Program-made: the position numbers and the translations under genes
The notes under the pieces: model-generated
The model's input: the letters and a program-made list of their open reading frames with translations, nothing else
Databases searched by the model: none
Told to the model about the DNA's origin: nothing
Origin: Psettodes erumei
Lineage: Eukaryota > Chordata > Actinopteri > Pleuronectiformes > Psettodidae
Length of the DNA: 64,000 nucleotides
Reading direction: 5' to 3'
NCBI GenBank assembly: GCA_016785225.1
Contig: JAFBJZ010000411.1
Coordinates: forward strand, 682,001 to 746,000
Shown: piece after piece, positions 49,601-61,600 of the stretch
Layout of the letters: the number at the start of each line of letters is the position of its first letter
Position numbering within the stretch: position 1 is the first letter of the stretch

Positions 49601-52600
49601 TAATCCCAATAGCTGCATTCACTCCTGCCTGCCCAGAACATTAAAGTGCGGCTGAAAATAAATGGCATGCTTCTGTGCATGCACACAGATAAATAGATCC
49701 TTTGTACTCTTTTGAGAAAATCTGTATTTTTGGTCGTCTAACCAAAAAGCAAAATTTGTATACTGCATTTGCAGACACAGAGAGGAAAAAAGATGTGAGC
49801 TGTAGGGTGCATCGGCTTTCTGCTGTAGTGTGTCCATTTAGTCTACAATCATGGACACATGTCTGGTCTTGCGCCTTGGCTTGCAGAACAAGCCAGCAGA
49901 CATCCGCTGGGGGAGACGTGCACTTGCAACCACTTAGAACAGTCATTAACTAGTTTGCAGAGCGGCTGTGGCACTTGTCAGGTTGGTTGAGATGCTGAAT
50001 CATTAGGTCCTTTATTTACAATAACACTAACACTGTCTGTCCCTTTATTAGCTTGAGAGGCCCAGTTAACCTGGGCAAGTCTGATCACATGCATGTTGTA
50101 TAACGGGGCAGACGAAAGGCAAAAACAATGCAGCCCGAACACACATACACAGACCCACACTGCTGGCACCGTGGCTTGGCCAGCTCCACGACCCCCACGG
50201 TCCACACGAAGTGGCCCACGTAGCTCAGCTCACAAGGCAACACACGTCACAGCAACCCTTAAATCCAAGCCCAGTGTGAGACAATCCACCGTGACAACAG
50301 AGTGAGTACTGTGCATTATAGCTACCAGAACTTGAAGACACCGATTTCTTCTTGGCTGAATCCATCAGAGCGTGACAGAAATAAACATGATGCAACTACT
50401 GGGATCATCTCAGGTTCAGCAGACACAGGCCAGTGTTTGTTTTTGTGTTAGATTAAACTGTGTGTGCTATGTGTGGTATTAATAGAACAGTGGAACTACT
50501 GACTGCCGGAGCTAGATAAGGCACATTTAGATAGACTACGGGGTTTGTCTTATTGGTACTAATTGTAACGGTCTTCAAGTTCCTCCATTGGTGCTGCTCG
50601 TCTGTTATATAAGAGAACATTTGCTGAGCCAGGAATAGATTACTCCTACTCTGCTGAAGTGCCGCTCAGGTGAAGTGAGAAGCACCACTACAAGCTTTTT
50701 ATAGAAATTGCAGGAAAAACCAACAGTCTCCTCTTGCTGTACAGATAGAGCTGACCAACTCACATGTACTTGGAGGCTCTACTGTAAAAGAAAATGAAAA
50801 ATCGTTCGGCTTCTTGTAATAACTATGAACCTTTGTGTCATTTGCAGATCGGCTACTGGAATGAGTTCGAAAAATTTGTATATATAATGGATCAACAGGT
50901 CACCAACGAGTCCTCTTCTGTGGAAAACCGAACAATTGTGGTCACTACTATTATGGTACACTCTCAAGCAGGTTTTAAGTGTTTCACCTTAAAATTTCTG
51001 CCACTCAAGGTCAAGGTGTCCATTGTTGCAATCTGTCCTGGGAGGGTAGAATTATTTTATTTTCAGTTGCTTTCCATCCACTCACTACATGTTGAAACAG
51101 TCGATACACGAAGAGTGTTTCAACTGTATCCGTGTGGGTGCCAAAGCATTTTGGTTTGTTTATATTACAGTGGGCTGTCGTAGTAGTGACATCACAATAA
51201 CGGCTTTGGTAATGATAACTAATAGAGATAGACACCATCATATTCACATTCAGTGCATACGTAAGTAATAAATGTTTCCCCCTCATTAAGTAAAGTGTCA
51301 GTGACGCTGGGGACAGACAGTCAAATGAGCTGTGTCTCACTGGAGACATGAAATGATCTGCACACAAGGAGGACGTAAACAGCCAAAGGCTGCAACCTTT
51401 GGCTGATTATCCCTTCGTTCAAATTTACCTCAAGTTACCTAAAACTTTGGCACTGAATTGTAATGTGAGATTTCTCTAAAACCAGTGCTCCCAGTATATC
51501 AGGCCCAGATTTAGACACAGTGCTAGTTAGACTAGGTGCAGACAGTAGTTGCAGGATAGTAATCATCAGCCATTTTTAAATGTAAAATAAGGTGCGCCTT
51601 ATCTTACATTTAAAACCATGGTCTCATGTTCTTTCTGACTTTGCCTATTATGTTTTCATCTTAGGCAAATTCAGAATGTAATATTCATACATTCTCATTT
51701 CAGTGTCTAGTAACTCATTATCCTCATGACTGGACCACAAATAATTCAGAGTAAGGGGAAGAAAAACAGAGGAGTTGTGTCATTGCATTATTTTCTCACT
51801 GCCAGGCATGCCTTTGATTTGAATAAAGACAACTGTTATTTTTAGATGCATCATAGTCATCTCATTAACTCCATCTCTCTTTTCTTATGTCCCATGACTT
51901 TATAGAAAATGTCGCATTTAATGAAAAGCCACCCTATTAGGGTGTGATGCTTTCATTTTGTCTTTTTCAATACGGTACATTATACTTCAGAAGGTAAAAG
52001 TGAACTAGTTCAACCAACAAAGGAGAAAAAACTGTTTGATTCTGTAAAAGCATCATGTAACAGTGTCTTCTGAAGGTGACTCTTTTTGTAAGTAAATAAC
52101 CTCTGAAAAACATGTAAATGCCGTATGACAAAATAAATCGCCATTGCTGAATATCCTGAGATGACATCAGTTCATCTAAAGGAAGTTTGATGGCAAACAT
52201 GTTTTAAGTGTTGGAGGTTCACCGAAATCCAAAGTCCAGATGTGATGGAAATTAGTCAAACCATATAAGCAGATTATTTCCTTGTCATGAAAGAACAAAT
52301 GAGAAGCAAACTGAATCAGTATGATGTTTTTTGGGTAATTTTATTACATTCTTTTCACTTAATGTTTGATAGATTAATGAACGAATCGTGTGTTTGATGT
52401 TTTTAATCTCCCCACTGTCACAGACGTTTACTTTATGAACTGGAAAAGTGCTCCATTCTGCTTGTCCTCCCCCTTGTGCCACGCTGATGCAAAGCACATG
52501 CAACCCCCAGCCTGCCGCTCATTCCCACATATTTAGATTTTGGATGATGATAGCGTAAGGGAGCCGCGATGTCCTGCTTTGCCTCCTTTTTATATGTGTT

Positions 52601-55600
52601 ACATGCTTCACTCCTCCCGCTGGCCCAGTTGGCCTCTTTACTTCAAGCGGCCGTCTTTTTTAGTCTTTTGAGTCCCCAAGTAAAAAGCCTTTAACTGATG
52701 CTGTGTAAACGTGTTTAACTTCTGCTTTGTTTGTCTTTTTGTGTTCCCCACGTGCTTGTCTCTCATCCCTGCATGTGTGCATGCTATAGTGCCACTCAAG
52801 ACCGCTGAGGTCTTGTCACTTGTGGATGTATGCTTTCTTTACAATGAACTCAAAATTATGTCTAATTAACAGGAAGCTCCGTATGTGATGTACAAGAAAA
52901 ACTATATGCAGCTGGATGGGAATGACAGATATGAAGGCTACTGTGTGGATTTAGCATCTGAAATTGCAAAACATGTGGGGATAAAATATAAACTGTCAAT
53001 AGTGCCAGATGGGAAGTACGGAGCCAGAGATCCAGAGACCAAGACATGGAACGGGATGGTGGGTGAACTGGTTTATGGGGTAAGTGTCAGTCTGCCTGCA
53101 TTTTGTTCAAGGGAAGGGGTTTAATCGTGTCACATTCGCACAGATTATCATAAGGCATAGTGAATGCCTTGAAGTGTCCACTGGTTTTGAACAGAAGAGA
53201 GGTTTTGTAAAACTTTACTTGTCCATTTTCTGAACCAAACCAAGCACATGCAGCACAATGCAAGTTTATAGTGAATAACACCGACATGGTATATTTTACA
53301 TAAATATACAATATTATCAGTTTCACTTCAGTCTCCTGTCGTGTCAAGTGAACATGAAATCGAATTCAAAGATAATGGTGATAATCAGTCATGTAAAACA
53401 TTTATTTGAGAGCACAGGGAAACAAATGTTCTAATTTGGTTAAGTGGATTTGGAGAGTTTTACAGAGCACATCTTCAACAGTAAAATCACCTTGACTGGT
53501 TTTATCATCCATCTCAGGGCTTACTCCCACTCAAAGTGGCTTTAGCGAGATGATTTACCTCTTTTATGACACCTCAGCTGCTGAATGTTAAAAAAGCCTT
53601 AGATGGCAGACTGGGATTTCTCAGTTTAACACCTGTAGTTTGTGCATCTATGACTACACCAGAATTAGCAGCTTAGAAGGACAGAGGTGACCCCCAACAG
53701 TACTCTAAAAAGGCCATGACAAGCCCTCAGCTGCATTTCTGCATCAGCACTGATTTTGTAATTCCATTAATTCGCAGCAATTCCAATGCAAATGAACTTG
53801 CGTAAGGACAAAGAATGGGATTGGATTTCAATTGAGACCTCCTCATAACTTTATTGGCGATGTGAAGCATCTAGGTTAAGTATTTCTATGTTGTCTAAGA
53901 GAGTGTGGCCCAGTTACCACTCTCCCCCTCAAAGCTTCTGCTACTGCAGCGAGACACTAACGAATGAGCCTGTCAGGCTTCGCAGAGGATCTGATGGAGG
54001 TGAATTTAACAAGCTGATTCACATTTCATTGACTCCTTACACAATCTCCTCCACCTCTGTATTCCAACCCTACACTTGATTCATGGGGGAGATTTGGATG
54101 GAGACAAAGACATTGGCCGACACAAATGCTGAGTGATTCATTTTCAAATGGCAGCTCTGCTCTCACTGGCATTATCACAGGTCTGTTACTCATATGGTCT
54201 GACTGCTGAATTTCACTGTTTCCAGTCTCTCTATTCTGTGAATTCACATTCAAAGCTGAGTGCTTGGCCATGTTTTATCATTATAAGAAAGTGTGACTTA
54301 AAAGCATGTTATTGTTTGACTTGGAAGGTTTAACAGTATTTCCTTTATTAAATCAATATGAAGACTAACTCCCACTGTGCCTGTTCTCATTTTCACAGAG
54401 AGCTGACATAGCTGTGGCTCCTCTAACTATAACATTGGTACGAGAAGAGGTGATAGACTTCTCTAAACCCTTCATGAGCTTGGGCATCTCCATTATGATA
54501 AAGAAGCCTCAAAAGTCCAAGCCTGGGGTGTTTTCCTTCCTGGACCCACTGGCCTATGAGATTTGGATGTGTATAGTTTTTGCCTATATCGGTGTGAGTG
54601 TGGTGCTCTTCCTGGTGAGCCGTTTCAGCCCATATGAGTGGCATCTGGACGAGAATGATGAGGCCAAAGACCCTCAGAGTCCCCCAGACCCTCCAAACGA
54701 CTTTGGGATTTTTAATAGCCTGTGGTTCTCCCTGGGCGCCTTCATGCAGCAAGGATGCGATATCTCACCAAGGTTGGTTGTTGTGTTCATTCTTCACCAC
54801 CTTCACCAGCTGTCCTTGTAATCTCTCTGCATTTTATAGTCCCATACATAGATTTCCATCCTGCCATGGTGCATATAGGTTATTTTGAGCTTTGGTAATG
54901 CTACAGTGCATCTGCCCTGATCCTTCACTTCATTGTACTTTCCTACCATAAAAAAACTCACTCTACTGTACCTCTATTGTTTTGTTTGTTGTTGTTGTTG
55001 CATGCTGGCAGCGATGCTCTGCATCCACAAAATAACTTATATCCACCATGCTGAGGGCTGTAAAATGCACAGGGGTCATTACATTTCATTCAAAGTAGCT
55101 GCTTGGATTCCTCATGACTCTTGGAGGGCTACCGTGTTTTTGCTGCATGTCCCATTTTACGGTCATCAACTTGGTGCATATAATGTATTTTGTGTAGAAA
55201 ACCCATCATCAGCACCATTAGTACATGAAATATATTTGCCAGTCCGATGGCAATCCAGTCATCCCCTCATCATTCATTCATCTGTCTATCTCTATTAATC
55301 ACTGTTGCGGTGTCACTGACCACTTCTTCAAGGGCTTCTGCATCTGACATCCTTTCCCTTCTATTGTTGGGCACTTTGCCTCTGGTTCAACCATGTTTAT
55401 ACCAACTCTTCCAGGTGTGGTGAACTGACTGACTGAATTATCACAATTATTGAGGACATTCACAGATAAGCCTTTAAGAAAATGTGGCTATAAAAACACT
55501 GTTTCCTAAGATAATTTTTTCTGAGTTAATTTATGCCATCAATATGGCCCATTCAGGTTCTAAATTTTTTTTTGTCATTAAATTGGCTTGTCAGGAGTTT

Positions 55601-58600
55601 GTCAGAATCTAGTGTGCTGTTACTCCATCGTCAAGGATTCAGAGAGTGTTTTTGCAGCCAAATTTTCTTAATCCTCAGTTGAAATGAGAAATGTGAATTA
55701 CTCTGAGCAGCGTATTCAGCATACTATATGCAATCATGGAAGTTGGTTACGGCACACGAGAGAGACGAGTCAAATTTAATAATACAGACATGGGGGTGAA
55801 CCGGCAAAGATTCAAAGTCGGAGCCTTCATGCTGATGTGAGAACTGTGAAGAATCCAGCGAGCAGGAGGGGAGCGTCTGTGTGACGGAGCGGTCTCATGG
55901 TGCTTTCTCTTCAGAATTGTTGTATTTTCTGTGGTGGACAGTGTTAACATTTTACAACAGAATAAGATCAAACAAATACCTCCACTCAACATTAAATACT
56001 GACTGCTGTAGAGACCTCAGGTAGATACAATGCTCACAGTTACTTGGCAACGTGAAGTTGCTCTTCCTGGTATTAAGCCCAGTCATCTAGGTCAGATTCT
56101 GGATCATATAGCATCACATGGCATGAGTCTGCAGGCTGCTGAATGTAGGCTGTTATTGGGCTGAGCCATTTTTGGCTCTCTGGGATTGTTGCTCACCTAA
56201 ATTAGTCCCAAAACTAAATGTGGACATAGTTATATAGAGTTAATGAGGCTTATTATAACTGTCAAAGATTTAATCAGCTGTAAAGGCTGCTGTATTAAGT
56301 TAATGATACTTCAGCTAATATTAATTTATGCAAATAGCCTATGTGATAGCATCGAGCATCCGGGACATAATATTGTGGCTCTCATCATTTGATAAGTTAC
56401 TTGGATAGACACTATACAATTTCTCAAATTTAGGAAAGAGGTTTTTCAGCTAATTCGGAGCTTTACATGTCAAATTCTTCAGCTGATAAAGCACAGCAGA
56501 AAATTATTCTCTTTCCTTTCCCGATGCAGATCAGATTTTAGCACGCTGCTCTCATGTCTCTCTGCTTTATTCCTTCCTCTCAGGTCTCTGTCCGGGCGTA
56601 TTGTCGGAGGAGTGTGGTGGTTCTTCACCCTCATCATCATCTCCTCCTACACAGCCAACCTGGCTGCCTTCCTCACCGTGGAAAGGATGGTCTCTCCAAT
56701 CGAGAGTGCCGAGGACCTGGCCAAGCAGACAGAGATTGCCTATGGGACGTTAGACTCAGGCTCCACTAAAGAGTTCTTTAGGGTGAGTGCCTCAACTGGC
56801 TGTCATCCATGCTGCCACCACACTGTATAATGAGAGCTGCTAAAAGTGGAGTTCATGTTAGCCAAAAGCACAGAGCTGAAGAACCCTCTGGGGCTTTCTG
56901 TGGATTTTGATTTATTACCTGCCAGGTAATATATCAAATGAATAATCAATAAAAGAATGTCCAGAATTGTATTTTTATCCTTATACAGAAATTCCAAAGT
57001 ATTAATACTACAACAACACTTGATTAATTCAAGACATCATAACTCTCTTATAAATAGGATTACTGAGGGAGTAAACAGGTAAAAGACAATTGATTGTATT
57101 TGGTTTTTTTAAGTGATCTAGAATATGTTGCTTTGGGATGGATAGTGATGCTAAGATAATTTTTGTTTAAGTGTCAGTGTAGACAATCATTCCAACTTTG
57201 ATCACCACAAAGCTAACTTACAGTAAATTTAAGTTTAGGTGGGAACCTCAATCAGTCTGGTTGTAAAGTCACTTTGTACTCAACAATAACTTTGTTTCTC
57301 TCTATCAAAATCAAATGTTTTGGGGGTTTTTTGTTTCTCTTTCCAACTGTACACTTTTTGGCAATAGCAGCAATTCAGCAATGCAACTAGGACAATTAAT
57401 CTTCCTCATACAACCGTAAACCAAAGTCATTAGCCTCATGGCGCCTCTGCTAATAGGTAGATTAATTGCTATCTCCACTAAAGAAAAGTGCTCCTAAAGC
57501 ACAGGCGCAAATACTCAGGGTCGCGCAGTGCACTACCTTTTTATGATAATAAAGCTACACAAAACAAAATCAATTCAACATCAGTTAGTGTTGGCCATTT
57601 ATAAAAGGTGATGGCTCATTTAAGCCTGTATGTCATAATCATTTTGATACTTGAAATTCCAAATCAAATTGTGAAGCTGCAGTTCTGGCCTCTGACATGC
57701 TGACCACAGTGGGGTGGAAGTGAAAGGAGATGACATTTCAGTCTGATTATCAGGCTTGTACCCTACGTGTCTGAATCCTAAGAAGAAGAAATAGAAAATT
57801 TCAAGAAGAACTACAAGATGTCATTATAATTCCAATTTGTGGGCCCCTGTCAAAAAACACTAATCTCAAAGAAGGCATCCTATTCCTCGTAAAATGGAAA
57901 TGTCATTCATATCCAATGTCCAGCTCTGAGTTGTGCCTATTTTTAGTCCTCAGTCTCTTTGTATGATTGCACCGAGTGAGTCTGAGACATTTGATAAATA
58001 AGCACCCAGCACTTCTTTAGATTTGGGAGTGATCGGGGTGTCACTCTGTGTTGCTCTCAGACACTGCCTCAGCCCTCAGGGAGTTATAAAATCACATCTT
58101 ACGCTCTCTTCTGAGATTTGCTGACAGCTAATGCAAATATCCTGAAGTACTGTGGGGGTAATGCAGCATGTTTCTATTAGATTTACTTATCTGCTTCATT
58201 TTACGCCTGCTGCTGGCAGAGATTTGTTGAAAAGGGGGGAAAAAACTTTTCAGATGAAAGTTTCTCCATTGGAGGGGAATAATTTTGCAGGGATGTGACC
58301 AACTTGAGCCACGTGTAATGTTTCCATGACCCGACTAATTTACAGTATGAAGGCATTCAAGCAGAACTGACGTGATCTGCAGTGCCAAGCTGAACTGAAG
58401 CTGAACTGAGGTGGAACAGTCACCATGATCATTGTTGAGGAGGTCCTCTGTAACTTGCTGTCTCCTGCACCACAGTGATTTAAAACCTTCAGAAAAGATT
58501 TTATGTTGCAAAGGGAAGGAGAATCCAACAAACCCACAGTAAAAGAGACTGTGGGAGAATCCAAGTAGTTAGTTATCACTTTTGGAGATTTAGGATGGCA

Positions 58601-61600
58601 TAGTTTTCTTCAAAATCATAAAATAAATGTATTTAAAATGGCATATCTTGAATCATAGCGATGACAGAGATTCTGTGATGTTTTCCCCCTCTTCCACTGT
58701 GTAATATTTTAAAGTAGGCTCTGTTATCATGACTGGAGGGACAGACGACAGATGCGAAATTAATTAGGACGTTAAACTTTGCTGTTGTTTGCCTGTTTCG
58801 CTTTGTTGAAATACTTCTGTTTACATAAAGCCTCAATTAAACATTAGTTATAGTCTTGTGCAAGAGGTGATGAAGTAAACAAAGGTGATACTGTAGATGA
58901 TTGGCACATGTATCAGCTCTGAACATATCCCTTTGACATGCCTTTTCTTTATTCACCAAAATATCAAATCTTTTCAGTTGCTTCCTGGTGAATCATTAAA
59001 TTCAAAGGAGACCCATAAGCAGCAGTTCCACTCTGTGAATGTGCTAATCCATGATGTATTTGGCAGGCTGTGATCTGTCAAAGGTGCTCCCAAGGAGATA
59101 ATTGACAGGCATGTAGTGACTTCATCCTGACTGACAAATATTCTCCTTTTCTTCCTCCAAACTGGAAATGTCAGTGCAGAGGAGCCATTCTGAGTAACTG
59201 TTAGTGAAATCTCACAATGAAAAGCCTAATGATTAATAGGAGCTGTAAATATGATTTACAGTGATATTCGAAGAGGATGCAGCACCCAATCCAGGTCATA
59301 CAACCTCCGTCGTGCACCTAATATATAACAATATCATAAATGGTCATTTTTATGACTTATTTTTCATGACTTTTATGTACAACGCACGCTCTCAAGCCAC
59401 TGGGTTTTGCAAAGCCTTGAAGTTATAGTTTTACTGATCTTTTAATTTCTATAATTATCTACTGTACATATTGATTTCTGTTCGCAACACCGTCTGACAA
59501 CATGAATGGAGAGGGCACAGAGGGTCGTCAGTGGCTCTTCAGAATGCCTCTTGACTGAACTAGTGGCTGAAAGAATGTCTGTTTAGACCAGTTTGTTTCC
59601 GGAATGGATATGGGGGGAGTAAACTCCACTTCCTCACAGGCCAGAGAATATGACCTATTTGGCAGCTGATGCATTGTTGTTATTGCTGATACAACATTCA
59701 TCAATGAAAAATCCTTTGTTGAATAATTTGTCTTTGTTAGGCCGCGACTGCTGTGGTGAGCGGATTTATCAGTGGATATATGCGGCTCAAAAGCAGGAGG
59801 TGTTTCACAGATTTCAAAACTGGTGACCAACCTGCTCTTGACAAACACTCATCTTCATGTAACCCAGAAAAAGAATTGCTGTTTTCACACTATGTTCCAG
59901 CCTGTCATCCGCTATTATTGTCACGTTAAGAGTGTTTACATGAACACTCGACGGAGCTGAAATCGTGCATATGTCAAGAATGATTCACTCGGTAGCCTGA
60001 GCCCACAATCCATTACATCTCCGGTGAATTATTTATGTTGCAGTACACAACACTGATCTGACGTAGTTTGTCAGTTCACTCTGACGTTTTCTTTTACTTT
60101 TACCGACCAGATGTGATGTGGGACTGACTCACACAAATGCCAAACACTCAATCTCAAAAAATGGGCCACACAGACTTGGTTTGTCTATATCAAACAATAA
60201 ATAACCATGTGAATACATGCGACAATGCCATTGTCAAAGACAACTCAAATAATTAAATATGCCAAACTTAAATACTAATAGCATAGAAATGTTCTATGTC
60301 CAATTAAAACTATAATAAAATATTATAAATGACAAATACGTACCACCAACAGTAAATGAAAAAATGTCATATAAAGGTCACAACAGACAATCAGATTTTC
60401 TTTGAGAACTTTGGCTCCAGTCCTGTCAGATGCTTGTTTATGCGTCACACAACATGAGCCTGACAGGCAGCCCCTTAAATACATGTGAAAATATGAAAAG
60501 TTCGAAGCCAAAGTTCCCTCTTAGATGCCTTTCCATTTTCAAGCTAGAAGGGCACATTAGCCCAGTTTAATGCAGCTTCTCTGTGCCCCCCCGCCATTGT
60601 AGACAGCTGTGCACTCCAGCTCCCCGGTGACCGGCGATCAGCCTCTCGCTGTCCATTTTTAGCAGTGTACCGAGTGCCAGAGCAGGGCAATGCATGTCTA
60701 TAGCTGCTCCAGCTGGCACAGAGGTGAAGCTGTCAGTCCTGGAGTGAGCGGGTGAAATGTGTTAAAAAGAGTGCTATTACAGAATGAAACGACAACAAAT
60801 GTTTGATTTGATCTGGAATTTGACTTAACGTCATGTGCATTTATGAATATCTGTTTATTCGAGAACAGAAGACTGAGCATTAACGTGTAACAACAAAAAA
60901 AACAAAAAACTTTGACAAACAGGTAGTTTGAATTTTCTCCATGGGGGTCATTTGATTAATAAAATTCATACCACAGTGACTGTGATTGCTGGTGGGGTTA
61001 AATACTGCGGGTGAGGTCAGGGCTCTCTGTTAATATTGATATCGGACATGGTCGGCAGTTTGCTTCTGCTGAGCTGCCAGATTGTCAGACTTCAGGCTGC
61101 TGGCAGAAGGCCCACTACCTCTGCTGCATTGTTTACATTTAAAGGGTAAAGCCACTCTGAATTACAAGAGGCGCTGTCTTCTGCGTGTTGAAATGTTCAG
61201 GCATATTGCGCTCCAGTGATGTGACAGCAGGTGCTTTAATGACTGAAAACACCTGCTGTCACATCGCTGATTCCCTGGAACGTGGCCATGAAGCATCGTG
61301 GTGGAGCAGTGTTTTTTTTCCACTGTGTGATTCAGAGTGACTTTAAAGGAATAGTTAGTAATTTGGGTAAATTTGCTTATTTGCTCTCTTGCTGTGTGTT
61401 AGTTGCGGAGATTGATACCACTCACATTTTTGTCTGCTATATGGAGCTGGAGCATAAAACTGATTTTTCAATTAAGTGAGCTAAATATAACAGAGGGAGA
61501 GTGACTTAGTGGCAGGATTTTAAGACAAGGAAATTGTCCAAAAAATATTATATTAAATATATTTTAAGAACTTTTGGGAGAGTCTTGGAGGGGTATCAAT

